A stretch of 47,303 nucleotides of DNA from Ruminococcaceae bacterium P7 (GCA_900100595.1 FMUA01000020.1:1-47303); one strand, 5' to 3'; positions 8,233 to 17,463 are shown, counted from the first letter of the stretch. Notes: generated from the sequence alone by a model not told the origin. Made by a program: numbers and translations.

Positions 8233-8370
8233 TCATCCACTCTGTGTGGTTGTCTTTTTTTGTGGAGAATAGCATTTTGCCGCTCTGTCAGTGTTGCGGA
8301 TTATTCCTGCTCGTGATGAATGACCGGCTTTGCGGTAATGTCGGACTCACTTCCGCACACTGCTTCCTAT

Positions 8371-8877
8371 TCATCCGTTTTTCACCGAGCTGAAAAGCAT
8401 CGCAAAACCTGTTTCCACAAAATAGAATCCGAGAAGGAATCCGATTGAAACGGCAACCAAAGCCGGGTGGAAAAAGGAATAGCACCCAAGCAGAATACCG
8501 ATGATACCGATAATCAACTGCAATATCCACAGCTTTGAGCCGGTTGCCTTTGTCAGCGTAACTGCCGTAAGCACGGAAACAATGCCCTGCAATACGAACC
8601 ATGCAGCCGCCATGTAAATCAATACGCCGTCGGCAAGAAGCATGAGCTTGGGGAAGAACAGTACCGCAGCACCGAAAATCACACTGAGAATACTGAAGAC
8701 AAATCCAACGCCAAATCGTTTTTCGCCGATCGCCTTGATAATTCCGATAACGCCGTAAACCGCTACTAAAATGACAATGAAATAGCCGGCGTCCAAAAAG
8801 GTTGTCAGCGGTGTGAACATGCAGGAAAAGCCGCACACTATCATCAAAATCCCGAAAATAATCATTAATACTGTCAT
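8371..8877 (-). CDS. HdeD/DUF308-like integral membrane protein
   Basis: 168 residues with about six hydrophobic segments (for example MIIFGILMIVCGFSCMF at the N-terminus and LLGFYFVETGFAMLF near the C-terminus). The spacing and the small-residue repeats in the helices are typical of the DUF308/HdeD family, named after an E. coli acid-resistance membrane protein; the molecular function is not settled for most members. GAGG precedes the ATG. It is the last gene of a five-gene minus-strand operon (18-nt gap to the gene before it). Unlike its upstream neighbours it shows no sorting signal or extracellular domain, so its link to them is positional only. Confidence 0.75.
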   Translation of the reverse strand: MTVLMIIFGILMIVCGFSCMFTPLTTFLDAGYFIVILVAVYGVIGIIKAIGEKRFGVGFVFSILSVIFGAAVLFFPKLMLLADGVLIYMAAAWFVLQGIVSVLTAVTLTKATGSKLWILQLIIGIIGILLGCYSFFHPALVAVSIGFLLGFYFVETGFAMLFSSVKNG

Positions 8878-8895
8878 ATTTACCTCGATTGGAAA

Positions 8896-9198
8896 TTATT
8901 TACTCGACTTGCTTCTCGCTCTGACGATCAGCAGCCAAGCAGTTGTCATACATATTACAGAAGCGATGATCCAAAACCCTGAGCTTCCTGTCTGAACCGG
9001 TGTGTTATCAGCCGGAGAAGCAGGCTCGGTGAAGGGTTGTGCGGAAGCGGTTTGCTCAGTCGGCGCATTAACGCGGGCAATCACCTCGGTGCTGCCGCCG
9101 TGCCCGTCCTGCGCCGCGAACGCGATCGGCACAAGCAGGGCAGCAAGGCTCAGCAGCATGAAAAACAGACACAAGCCCTTCCATATGCATTTTTTCAT
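8896..9198 (-). CDS. Small surface protein with sorting-signal-like C-terminus
   Basis: 100 residues: a signal peptide (1-28, ending VPIAFAA), about 40 polar residues rich in Thr, Pro and Ala, then TPVQTGSSG, one hydrophobic helix and a basic RARSKSSK tail. This arrangement matches a cell-wall sorting signal, with PVQTG in place of the canonical LPXTG. Without a search I cannot say whether a sortase recognises it; a simple membrane anchor is the alternative. It lies 23 nt after the secreted protein gene at 9222-9848 and is the shortest member of the surface operon, perhaps a cell-wall linker for its larger partners. Confidence 0.6.
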   Translation of the reverse strand: MKKCIWKGLCLFFMLLSLAALLVPIAFAAQDGHGGSTEVIARVNAPTEQTASAQPFTEPASPADNTPVQTGSSGFWIIASVICMTTAWLLIVRARSKSSK

Positions 9199-9221
9199 TG
9201 TTTTTCATCAGCGGACGGAGA

Positions 9222-9848
9222 TCAAGGCTGCGTCTGATTCTCGATAAAGCTGGTGAATACCATGTAGCCGCTGTATTCGCCTACGATATCAGCAAGATCA
9301 CGACCGTAGAGTTGATTCTGGTTGAGGCGGAGCGTACCGTCCAAGAATTCATCCTTTACGGTAAAGGACGTATAGAAATAGCCTGCCGTCTTAAATGAAT
9401 CAGCGCTTACCTTGTTATCCATTGAGGGTGTTGAACTTCTGAAAACCTCGTAGCCTAATTTGATTGAAGGATTGGTCTTGTTGGCGATGTAGAATTCCGA
9501 ATCATCTGTGGTCGCATTCTGATCCTTGACATATACAGAGATTTGTTGGGCATCGGGGTCAAAAGAAGTGCCGGAAAGCTCAGTCAGCTTGACGGTGAAC
9601 GGTACGTCCTTGAAGCTGTCGGTATTTTCTGCGGGCTGGGTCAGCTCCCCGAAATCGACAACATCCGGAATCGTGATGATGTAGCTCACGTCGCCCGGGG
9701 TGGGTGCGCCGCTGATATGCGCCTTGACCTCGGTATTGCCGCTGTTATTGTCGGGAGTCAGTTCAATAGTACCGGCGGAAACGGAAATGATTGATGTTGC
9801 TGCCATAGCGGCGGCAAGTGCGATAGAGATGATTGTTTTTGCTTTCAT
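9222..9848 (-). CDS. Secreted protein, family not recognised
   Basis: 208 residues with a clear signal peptide (MKAKTIISIALAAAMAATS, cleavage near VSAG). The mature part is acidic and beta-rich (SYIITIPDVVDFGEL, FTVKLTELSG, YFYTSFTVKDEF) and has no membrane anchor. The pattern recalls secreted beta-sandwich subunits of surface complexes, but no family was recognised. The ribosome site GAAAGGAAG lies about 8 nt before the ATG. It sits between a membrane-anchored protein (9898) and a small sorting-signal protein (8896), which suggests the products act together at the cell surface. Confidence 0.65.
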   Translation of the reverse strand: MKAKTIISIALAAAMAATSIISVSAGTIELTPDNNSGNTEVKAHISGAPTPGDVSYIITIPDVVDFGELTQPAENTDSFKDVPFTVKLTELSGTSFDPDAQQISVYVKDQNATTDDSEFYIANKTNPSIKLGYEVFRSSTPSMDNKVSADSFKTAGYFYTSFTVKDEFLDGTLRLNQNQLYGRDLADIVGEYSGYMVFTSFIENQTQP

Positions 9849-9897
9849 TTTTTGATCTTCCTTTCATAAAAAATATTTTAATAATAAAAACTGCGCC

Positions 9898-10404
9898 TTA
9901 ATTCACTATCAGCTTAAAGCCGGATTCGGCTGCGTTGAGAGGAGTATTTTCCTCGTCGAGCAGAACGCATTTGTAAACGACTGTTGCATTGTAGGTACCC
10001 TTTGACAGCGTATGGGTGAGAGGGATCTCGGTAAGTCCCTGACCGGGCTTTAGCAGCTCGGATTCATACAGCACGTCGCCGTTTTGGAGCTTCAGCGTGG
10101 CAAAAAATCCGACGGTGTTTGCCTTCGGGTTACCGATACTGAGCGACAGCGTGGTGTCGCCCTCTTTCATTTCTGCGGTGGAGTAGCCGGGAATCCGGGT
10201 ACCGGGCTTAGCCTCTGAGGATTCCTCTTTCAGCCCGGTGTCCCAGTTGTCCGTGACCACGCCAACGACGCCCTTGTGCCCGGTGTCGAGCTTTGGCGGG
10301 AATACGCCGCTGAATATCAACACTCCCACCGCGCAGATAAGAATCACGGCGGCGATAATTACCGCGATCACAACGACCTTTTTCTTGCTTTTATTATTTT
10401 CCAA
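9898..10404 (-). CDS. Membrane-anchored extracellular protein, unknown function
   Basis: 168 residues: a short basic N-terminus (MENNKSKKK), one transmembrane helix (about 10-32) and an extracellular domain with beta-strand character (TTLSLSIGNPKANTVGFFATL, GTYNATVVYKC). The type II topology places the domain outside. Its start overlaps the last 11 nt of the giant surface-protein gene (10394-10404), implying translational coupling. A chaperone or anchor role for the giant protein is possible, but no family was recognised. Confidence 0.65.
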   Translation of the reverse strand: MENNKSKKKVVVIAVIIAAVILICAVGVLIFSGVFPPKLDTGHKGVVGVVTDNWDTGLKEESSEAKPGTRIPGYSTAEMKEGDTTLSLSIGNPKANTVGFFATLKLQNGDVLYESELLKPGQGLTEIPLTHTLSKGTYNATVVYKCVLLDEENTPLNAAESGFKLIVN

Positions 10405-13400
10405 TGTATCTTCTTCTCCTTATCAGCATAATACTGCAGAAGCTTGCCATAAGCACAAGTACAATCAGTACGGGAGCCGATTCGCCGGTTTTTACCGTGC
10501 CGTTGGAGCCTGAGCTGTCCTTTGCCGTGCTGTCCTTTGTGGAGGACGCCGCGTCGTTCGTTGAGGGCTGAGGCTTTGCGGTGGCAGACGGAGTCGTTTC
10601 CTCTGCGGGCTGAGTCGTCGCTTCGGCGGGCTGAGGCGCCGCGTCCGTCACAGCGAAGGTGTTGGGTGCGGCTACCGTGAAGATTGCAACGCCGTTTTCT
10701 ACGCTGTCAGGCTCTATTGTTACAATCTCGTTGTTCTCGTTGACTGTCAGCAGCTTTGCGCCGGCGCTGTTAACGGGAACGCTGAGCGTCAGACCACCTG
10801 CCGTCCAAAGCTCTGCGGGAATGTAGCTGCCGTTTTCGTCGGTGGTGACGGCGTTGTATACCGTCGCGCCTCCCGCCTGCTGTTTAAGCGCCTGATATTC
10901 CTCGCTGTCCTTATCCGCTTCGGAAACAGTCACCTGCAGGCTGCTGTGCATCATGCCGCTGAGAGTCATGCCGTTCAAAAGCGTAAGAGCGCGGTTCTGC
11001 AGGAATCTGCCCTCAATCGTGGGATAGCCTTCGTTGAAGTAGGTGTCGCCGTATTTGCTCTGTCTCCATGTCACGGTTTCGCCGGTCGCGCTGTTGAGGG
11101 TGTCGACAAAGGATGACGTAAGCATCGTATCGTCCGTTACCATTTCGCATGTGCTGTCAACGGCGGTTCCCGAACCGACAGGCGCAAGCGAGTTAAGGTT
11201 GGAGTAGAAGGATTTTTTCACGTCAGCGGAGCTGTTGCAGCCCGCTATGGCGCCGAGGTTCGCTGCGTTCCCGCAGTATACCTTGCCGGAGTTGTAGGAG
11301 CCTTCGATGCTGCCGCTGTTATCGGCGGCGAGACCTCCCGATTTCTCACAGCTCTTGTAGGTGTTTCCGACAGCGCCGTTGTTTGCGCAGCCGAAGATCC
11401 TGCCGTTGTTCTGCGCCGCGATTCCGCCGCAGCTGCCGCCGGAAACGAACGCGCCGCTGCGTGTGCCGGTGATGGTGCCGTTGTTCACCGCGGCAATACC
11501 GCCCGCGTTGGCGCCTTTTATGAGCGAATTGTAGTCGGCAGGCGCGATCTTCTTGCCCGAGGGCAGCTTGATCTTCAGGTTGGCGGGCATATTGACGCCG
11601 CTTGTGCAGTGGTCGATCGCACCGTTGTTCTGTGCCGCGATACCGCCCGCATAGGTGGAGTCGGAAACGAAATCGCAGTCGATGACCATGAGGTCTTTGA
11701 CCGTGCCGCTCTCTCCGATCACGCCGAACAGACCGCCGTTTTCGCCGCAGTTGACGTTCAGACCGATAATGCCGTATCCCTTTCCGTCAAAGGTTCCGCT
11801 GAATGGTTTCTCGGAAGTGCCGATACCCTGCGTCCATTCCGAATCCTCGGGAGCGATGATGTTACAGCCGAGATACGCGGAGTCGTAATTCTTTCCGCTG
11901 TTTACGCTCTCCATGAACGCGACAAGCTCCTCATAGGTTTGGATGCCGTGGCTTTCGCCGTCAGGCACGGTCGCCGGCTCGGTGGGTTCCGTTGTCGGTT
12001 CTGCCGTTGTCGGCTCGACTGTTGTCGGCTCAACCGTTGTCGGCTCAACCGTTGTCGGCTCAACCGTTGTCGGCTCAACAGTCGCCGGTTCCGTGGACGG
12101 CTGCGGAGGATTGCCGTCGGGATAGTTGGAATAGCGGTTCTCGCTCTCAATGTAGTAGATCGTGCCGCGTGATTTATCCGGAAGAGGATAATCGTCGGGC
12201 GTTTTGCCGTTGTCGATGTTCTGGTACCACGCCTGCGTGCCGTCGGTCACGCCGCTGTTGAGCTTGTAGCCCGTTTCACCTGACTTGAACTGCTCCGCAG
12301 TGTGAGGTGTACCGATGTCGTTGGGCGAGGTGACAGCATCGATATAATAGCAGTTTTCCGCTGTCATGTTCTTCATTTCCGTAATTGGAGTCGAGATAGG
12401 CAGGCACAGCATATTCGGTTCGCCGGAAATCGTTCCGTAATCGTAACAGTCGCTCATATTCATGTAGAGATAATCCTGGAAGAAGATGGAATTCCAAACA
12501 AACACGAGGATGCCCGAGGAAATCAAATTTTCGATATCGGGATATTTGAGCGTTGAGTGCATATTGCCGATGTTCGCACAATCCTTGATGGATCCTTCGG
12601 GATACATCGGTAATATGGTAATGCCGCCCGCGTACATGTAATCGCCCGTGATATTTCCGAAGTTGACGCATCTTTGAATATTGAATTCGCCGCCGGGGAA
12701 GCACACGATGCCTGCGGCCTTAGACATTGAATTATCGTCCGCTTCGACTGAGACATCAACATAACTGTACACGTCGCAAAGAGTGGAGTAAAAAAATGTA
12801 CCGCCTGCGACCGTACCGAAGACCGGGTCGTAGCCTTGAGATACGCTCACGCCCTCGGGACGGTGACTGATGATCTCAGCCTTGCCCTTAATGGTGAAGT
12901 TTTGGATCGTTGCGTATTCACAGTGAGCAAACAAACCGTAATACAGATTATCTGTTTTGAAGTCTGTAATATTCCTGTAAAGGTAGAAATGATCGATCGT
13001 ATGACCGTTGCCTTCAAAAGTACCGCCGAAGCTGTCTCCGTCGTAGGAAGATGCGATCGGCTCCCAATTAAAGCTTTCAAGGTCAATATCATTTACAAGC
13101 TCAAATTTCGGAGACGAATCGGTATTGTCAAAGGTTGCGTGGGAATGGTCTCCTCTGGTGAGCGCGGAGATCCAGAACAGATTGCCGGCATTCTTTATCT
13201 GATAGAAGCCGTTCGCACCCTGATCAAGGGTTTCATAGTGACCGCAGTCGCGGCAAATGCCGTTAACGTAGTTGTGATAGACGGGCACCGTCAGAACAAT
13301 ATTCCGGGCAATCATCGTGAAGCTGATTTTTTTCGCCTCGGTGTCAAGGGTGAACGGAACCAATTCGGAAACATCCTCTCCCTTGCTGTCGGTAACAGAG

Positions 13401-16291
13401 ATGGGAGAAGTGAAAATGTCGTCGTCGGTGACGGTAAGCACGACGTTCTCGCCCTCAGAGAAGGCGGACTGGTCGACCGTGAGAATATTGCCTTCGCTGT
13501 CGGTGAAGAACAATTCGCGCTTCTGGTCGGCGCCGTCCTTTATGGCAACGCGGTATTTTGAACTCAGCAGACCGAATTCCGGGATCACCTTGATATCCTC
13601 GGGATTATCCCTGTCGGTGGTCAGACAGTAAACGTTGTTGTCGATAGTCAAAGGATATTCTCTGCCCGAATTTGCGCCTATCGCTTTGACGGAAACGAGA
13701 TAGTGATGTTCGTCGGTAAACGCCGTGAAGGAAGCTTCCTCACCCGCCGCGTAGTAGCGTGGATGATCCTCCCAGCCTGTATAAAGCGATCCCTCGGACG
13801 TTTCAAGATAACAGATCGGCGTTCCGTTGTTATAAACATATTTGCTTTTGTCAAACAGCAGCGCAACGCCGTCGGTTTTGAAGTAAGGCTCCACAAATAC
13901 GTCCTGCGCGGGCATTTTGAACGTGTATATCCTCTCGTTAGGAGCGTATATCTGCCCGTCGATCTCGGTTGCTTTCACATCAAGCTCGTTCGCCGTCGTG
14001 GAATTTGCATCTATCAGCCTGATGGAACCGACAATGTTGTTGTCGAAGGGACGGGCGTATACGGTGACAGTTTCGCCGGGTGTGAACAGCATTTCGCTCT
14101 GTCCGTCGTGGCTTTCAAACTCCAGATCGCCGTTCTGGGCGTTGAGAAGATAAACACGGTGGTAATCGGGCGTGGTATCGTTCTTGGTGCTGACCTTGAT
14201 CGTGCTGTTCTGGTAAGGAGCGGAGACGCTCAGCTTGTAACCGCCGTCGTCCATCTGATAAAGCGTATCGCCAACGTCGTAGGTGATCGACTGCTGGGGT
14301 TCGGTGTTGGTCGCTGCGGCTGTCGCGGTCATAACGGAGGAATACGGCGTGTTTTTGACCCTGCCGTTCGCGCCGACCAGCTCAACCTTGTCTACGACCT
14401 TTCCGCTGTCGGGATAAATGTGAAGCTCTACCTCGGTGCCGGAAGTGATGGCAGCGCTGCCGCCGCTTTCCATCACCTTATTGCCGCCGTTGTAGGCTTC
14501 AACCCTTGCGCCGCCCGACTCAAGGCTCATGGTGCGGCTGATCGTTTCGTTGTTGATCATGATGACGGAAAGCGGGTAAATACTGTTGTTCTTTTTGATC
14601 GACGAGAGGTCAAGCGTGACTTCCGAGCTTTCCGGAGACCCTTGGATCGCGTAGGAGACATTCAGCATCGTCATTTTCTGCTTATCGACGTTATAGTGCG
14701 ATTTGTCGAGAATAGCAAACGCTCCGTCCGCTCCCTTCGCGCGGTAATCGGCAAGGCTATGCAAGGCGTTCATTTTTCCGTAATCGTTGAGATAGACGTC
14801 CAGAAGGTTGTTGGATAGCTGAAAAGCGTTCCTTGAGATCAGATTTGCCAGCTCGCCTCCGTTTTTAATCACACGGAAGCCCTTGTCTTTTTTGCTGTCA
14901 TCCGTGCTCTGGAGGTTATAGAAGTCCTGTGACATGGTGTAATCCTCATAAAACACATCATAGACGCTGTCCTGGTGATAAATATCAAAGCGGTTTGCCT
15001 CGTAACGATTGACAGCGTAAACATTCGCAGAGCCATAGGGCTTTATCAGCTGAACCTCAAGCGTATCATAGGTTTTTAGACTGCGGAGAGTTTCGACTTG
15101 ATCGTTGATAAGTCCCGTTGAGACGACATGCTCCTCTTCTTTCTTAAAATTCATATCGAAGGTCTGTGTCATGTCATAGCCGCGCATCATCGTGATCAGC
15201 TCGTCCTGATAGAGGTCGACAAGCTGGTAAATACCGCGCAGTCCGGTTTTCTGTGCAGCCTCATATTTGCCCATCAGGGAGCTGAGCGCCACCTGACGCT
15301 TGCTCTCATCATTGCAGTACCCGGTATCGCTGTTGATACGGTACGCGTCGTATTCCGCGAAGAGCTGATAAGCGGTAAAGTAGGTGATAAGATGAGAAGC
15401 TGCCTCGCCTATGCACGCGGTCATCATGTCATACACCTGGTTTTCGCCGACCAGATTCGAGTCGCAGTAATCCATGGCGTAATCCAGATAGGTCTTTGCG
15501 CCCTGAGCGGCGCTTCCCCAAAGGCTTTTGTCGGTGATATCGTCGGCGAGAGCTTCCGTGGGATAATAAGGAGATATTGTCAGCAGATAGCTGTTCAGAT
15601 CGTTGTAGAAATTAACGTCGTCGCTTCCCGACTGAATATCCTCGACAACCGTGGTCGCCGTCGTGTAATAGGACTCAACGTCGCTGTAAGCCGCGCCGAG
15701 CGCCGAAACATCCTCCATCAGCGTGCTTTCGGTCACCGTCGGATCCTCAGAATCGCTGACGTACTTCTTCAGACATTGGCTGAGTGTTCTGAAGGTGCCG
15801 GTAACGCCGAGGTACTTTGTGCTGAAATCACGCAGCTTCGCGGTTTGCTCGGCAAAGGTATTTTCGGTGATCAGCTTTTCCAGCTGAGCGATCATCGTGT
15901 CGGTGTGCGCGCTTGCGGCGCGGACGGTAGCGTCCAGCTCATTGAGCTGCTGCTCAATCTCAGCGCAGGCGTTAAGGATCTTGGAGTTTGCGACTCCCTG
16001 ACCGCCGCCGAGTATCTTACGCGTAGCGTTGAGCAATTTCTGAACATTCTCGTTTTCCGTTGCGGAGGACGCTCTGCCCAGTCCCGCCAGAATGGTACGG
16101 TCGATCAGGTCATAGGCAAACTTTTTCATTTCTTTTGTAGCCAGACTCGTTACGATGCCGCCGACGGACTCATCATCGGAGGTTTGAGACGCCGAAACAA
16201 CGGCGGGCATAACGCAGGACAGGACAATCAGCACAGACAACAAAGCCGCTGTGGAGATAAGCCCTGCTTTTTTGGATATTCGCCTTAGCAT
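10394..16291 (-). CDS. Giant cell-surface protein with GLUG-type repeats
   Basis: 1965 residues from the preferred start. An in-frame codon 7 residues upstream (16312) is rejected because AAGGGAG sits just before the ATG at 16291. The order is: signal peptide; an all-helical, partly coiled-coil region (about 45-400); several beta-rich repeats with Gly/Tyr-rich strands; a first block of GLUG-like motifs (about 1060-1350); a Thr/Pro/Glu linker of five-residue repeats EPTTV (about 1395-1440); a second GLUG block with repeated AGGIAAQNNGAI-type units (about 1450-1680); and a C-terminal VKTGES, hydrophobic helix and RRRR tail resembling a sorting signal. GLUG motifs occur in adhesins and in IgA-protease-like surface proteins. 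An adhesin role is inferred. It is the first gene of a five-gene operon. Confidence 0.8.
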   Translation of the reverse strand: MLRRISKKAGLISTAALLSVLIVLSCVMPAVVSASQTSDDESVGGIVTSLATKEMKKFAYDLIDRTILAGLGRASSATENENVQKLLNATRKILGGGQGVANSKILNACAEIEQQLNELDATVRAASAHTDTMIAQLEKLITENTFAEQTAKLRDFSTKYLGVTGTFRTLSQCLKKYVSDSEDPTVTESTLMEDVSALGAAYSDVESYYTTATTVVEDIQSGSDDVNFYNDLNSYLLTISPYYPTEALADDITDKSLWGSAAQGAKTYLDYAMDYCDSNLVGENQVYDMMTACIGEAASHLITYFTAYQLFAEYDAYRINSDTGYCNDESKRQVALSSLMGKYEAAQKTGLRGIYQLVDLYQDELITMMRGYDMTQTFDMNFKKEEEHVVSTGLINDQVETLRSLKTYDTLEVQLIKPYGSANVYAVNRYEANRFDIYHQDSVYDVFYEDYTMSQDFYNLQSTDDSKKDKGFRVIKNGGELANLISRNAFQLSNNLLDVYLNDYGKMNALHSLADYRAKGADGAFAILDKSHYNVDKQKMTMLNVSYAIQGSPESSEVTLDLSSIKKNNSIYPLSVIMINNETISRTMSLESGGARVEAYNGGNKVMESGGSAAITSGTEVELHIYPDSGKVVDKVELVGANGRVKNTPYSSVMTATAAATNTEPQQSITYDVGDTLYQMDDGGYKLSVSAPYQNSTIKVSTKNDTTPDYHRVYLLNAQNGDLEFESHDGQSEMLFTPGETVTVYARPFDNNIVGSIRLIDANSTTANELDVKATEIDGQIYAPNERIYTFKMPAQDVFVEPYFKTDGVALLFDKSKYVYNNGTPICYLETSEGSLYTGWEDHPRYYAAGEEASFTAFTDEHHYLVSVKAIGANSGREYPLTIDNNVYCLTTDRDNPEDIKVIPEFGLLSSKYRVAIKDGADQKRELFFTDSEGNILTVDQSAFSEGENVVLTVTDDDIFTSPISVTDSKGEDVSELVPFTLDTEAKKISFTMIARNIVLTVPVYHNYVNGICRDCGHYETLDQGANGFYQIKNAGNLFWISALTRGDHSHATFDNTDSSPKFELVNDIDLESFNWEPIASSYDGDSFGGTFEGNGHTIDHFYLYRNITDFKTDNLYYGLFAHCEYATIQNFTIKGKAEIISHRPEGVSVSQGYDPVFGTVAGGTFFYSTLCDVYSYVDVSVEADDNSMSKAAGIVCFPGGEFNIQRCVNFGNITGDYMYAGGITILPMYPEGSIKDCANIGNMHSTLKYPDIENLISSGILVFVWNSIFFQDYLYMNMSDCYDYGTISGEPNMLCLPISTPITEMKNMTAENCYYIDAVTSPNDIGTPHTAEQFKSGETGYKLNSGVTDGTQAWYQNIDNGKTPDDYPLPDKSRGTIYYIESENRYSNYPDGNPPQPSTEPATVEPTTVEPTTVEPTTVEPTTVEPTTAEPTTEPTEPATVPDGESHGIQTYEELVAFMESVNSGKNYDSAYLGCNIIAPEDSEWTQGIGTSEKPFSGTFDGKGYGIIGLNVNCGENGGLFGVIGESGTVKDLMVIDCDFVSDSTYAGGIAAQNNGAIDHCTSGVNMPANLKIKLPSGKKIAPADYNSLIKGANAGGIAAVNNGTITGTRSGAFVSGGSCGGIAAQNNGRIFGCANNGAVGNTYKSCEKSGGLAADNSGSIEGSYNSGKVYCGNAANLGAIAGCNSSADVKKSFYSNLNSLAPVGSGTAVDSTCEMVTDDTMLTSSFVDTLNSATGETVTWRQSKYGDTYFNEGYPTIEGRFLQNRALTLLNGMTLSGMMHSSLQVTVSEADKDSEEYQALKQQAGGATVYNAVTTDENGSYIPAELWTAGGLTLSVPVNSAGAKLLTVNENNEIVTIEPDSVENGVAIFTVAAPNTFAVTDAAPQPAEATTQPAEETTPSATAKPQPSTNDAASSTKDSTAKDSSGSNGTVKTGESAPVLIVLVLMASFCSIMLIRRRRYIGK
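11990..12080 (-). repeat. 15-bp tandem repeats coding for an EPTTV linker
   Basis: The plus strand shows the unit GTTGTCGGCTCAACC repeated several times with small changes. The minus-strand reading is Glu-Pro-Thr-Thr-Val. The repeats lie inside the giant surface-protein gene between its two GLUG blocks. Unit number could vary by slippage without changing the frame, so this is a candidate length-variable linker. Confidence 0.85.
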
Positions 16292-16431
16292 AAACAACAC
16301 TCCCTTGTACAATTTGTTATCATAAATATATAGGATTTTTCAATATCTTACAAGTATTTTGGGGCAAACGGTCAATTCTAGGGACGAATGGTATTTTTTT
16401 ATCGTCAATAATATTATGTGCGCTGCCGGGC
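16292..16431. other. Upstream region of the giant surface-protein gene
   Basis: AT-rich and without a gene. It must contain the start of the minus-strand operon, since a strong minus-strand terminator lies at 16432-16475. I see no promoter with good -35 and -10 boxes at proper spacing; a weak TTGACC near 16370 is the best -35 candidate. Confidence 0.4.
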
Positions 16432-16475
16432 GCGCAAAAAAACACCGCACAGACACTTTTGTTCTGTACGGTGTT
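16432..16475 (-). terminator. Terminator of the small membrane-protein gene
   Basis: Inverted repeat AACACCG..ACAGA / TCTGT..CGGTGTT around a CACTTTTG-type loop. Read leftwards it is followed by seven T residues. It separates the membrane-protein gene (16646-17113) from the surface operon downstream. The segment between the hairpin and the gene contains the 62-bp inverted-repeat element. Confidence 0.8.
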
Positions 16476-16567
16476 GATTTTCTTGGCTCCCATTCGGCTT
16501 ATTCTCTGTAGTTTTCAAATCATCCTTATGAGAATCAGCCGTCGGGCAGCCCTTTTCGATACAAAAA

Positions 16568-16629
16568 AGGGAATCTCTAATAATTCAATGTCGTGCAGAA
16601 GCGCGGTAAGGAATTTTTAGAGGTTCCCT
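16568..16629. mobile_element. 62-bp element with terminal inverted repeats (MITE-like), copy 2
   Basis: It starts AGGGAATCTCTAA and ends TTAGAGGTTCCCT, exactly as in the 163-bp copy at 7140. It keeps about 35 bp of the left inner sequence and about 25 bp of the right, so it looks like an internal-deletion derivative. It lies 16 nt downstream of a stop codon on the minus strand and could alter the 3' end of that transcript. No target duplication was recognised. Confidence 0.7.
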
Positions 16630-16645
16630 AAATATGATAAAATGA

Positions 16646-17113
16646 TTACGCCTGCTTCTTAAGCTGAACAGTACCGACAATGTACAGTACGGGAAGAACC
16701 ATACCGGACAGGATGCTGACGATCTGAACGCCCATACCACCGGTTGCAAACAGAATGTTGGAAACCAGGCTGAGAACGGCGCAGACGATACCCAGAATCA
16801 TCATGCCCTGAGCTTCAGCGGGGTTGTCCCAGTTCTTCTTGCCCTTAACGCCGGCGATGATCTCAACAACCGAGCAGACAACGGCGACAACAACAGCAAT
16901 CCAGATAACAGCCATTACAGGACCGGTGCTGCCGCTGTAACCGTTCGCGGCAAGCGCGCTGTCAATTGCGTCGGAAACCTCAGGCTGCGACATAACAGCG
17001 GTGCCGACACCGGCAAGAGCAGCAGCGATAACGCTGAATACCGCGCTGACGATACCGCCGATCATCATAATGATGCTGACAATTTTAAGCAGCTTTGAAC
17101 CCTTTTGTTCCAT
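16646..17113 (-). CDS. Small multi-pass membrane protein, unknown function
   Basis: 155 residues with four predicted membrane helices: about 9-35, 65-85, 100-122 and 128-150. A Ser/Ala-rich extracellular loop lies between the first two, and a short charged loop (GKKNWDNPAEAQ) between the second and third. The helices are rich in Gly, Ala, Ile and Val. A perfect AGGAGG ribosome site and an extended -10 promoter indicate good expression. It is monocistronic, between its own promoter (17170) and terminator (16432). I do not recognise a named family. Confidence 0.75.
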   Translation of the reverse strand: MEQKGSKLLKIVSIIMMIGGIVSAVFSVIAAALAGVGTAVMSQPEVSDAIDSALAANGYSGSTGPVMAVIWIAVVVAVVCSVVEIIAGVKGKKNWDNPAEAQGMMILGIVCAVLSLVSNILFATGGMGVQIVSILSGMVLPVLYIVGTVQLKKQA

Positions 17114-17169
17114 AATAAAATCCTCCTCTTGAAGATAAAAAAATTGTTTGCGGTCTTGTGACCGAGGTT

Positions 17170-17180
17170 ATTATAGCATA
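17170..17180 (-). promoter_or_regulatory. Extended -10 promoter of the small membrane-protein gene
   Basis: The minus strand reads TATGCTATAAT: a perfect -10 (17170-17175) preceded by the TRTGN extension. No good -35 lies at 16-18 bp, as is common for extended -10 promoters. Confidence 0.6.
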
Positions 17181-17255
17181 AAGAATTGATGTAAAGTATT
17201 ACAACTTTGTAATTTTTGGGATATCTGCAAAAGTTTTCAGATTTTATGCAAATCA

Positions 17256-17405
17256 ATCAAAAATGAGGTTTAGAATTAATCAAAATGACGAAACTGACCG
17301 TTTCTTCATGATTGATGTTTTTTACCGCTTGTTCATAAGAAAGCCCCTGAAGCCACTTGTTGGCATCATTGAGAACGGAAAGATCATCCAAAGGATACAA
17401 ATGCG
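17256..17405 (-). pseudogene. Possible remnant of a coding sequence
   Basis: A minus-strand frame of 49 codons without a start codon reads like real protein (LYPLDDLSVLNDANKWLQGL and YEQAVKNINHEETVSFVILI) and ends in a stop at about 17256. It is bounded upstream by an in-frame stop. It has no ribosome site or promoter and no family was recognised. It could be the tail of a lost gene or chance. Confidence 0.3.
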
Positions 17406-17434
17406 CTTATTTTGATGTTATCCCGAACTCTTTA

Positions 17435-17463
17435 TTGAAAAGTCAGCGACGAGCTGTTATAAT
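17435..17463 (+). promoter_or_regulatory. Promoter of the two-component system
   Basis: TTGAAA (17435-17440), 17-bp spacer, TATAAT (17458-17463), 31 nt before the kinase start codon. Confidence 0.75.

Noticed and set aside
7608..8393. A single 261-codon gene
   Set aside because: Only its middle (about 7863-8195) is transposase; the left part is antisense helicase and the right part runs through a terminator-like hairpin.
11990..12080. CRISPR-like array of short repeats
   Set aside because: The 15-bp units are adjacent with no spacers and code in frame for an EPTTV linker.
13703..16288. Two long plus-strand open frames (13703-14818 and 15128-16288) opposite the giant surface gene
   Set aside because: The minus-strand gene has a ribosome site, signal peptide and repeats. 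The plus frames look like complements with low-complexity Val/Arg content.
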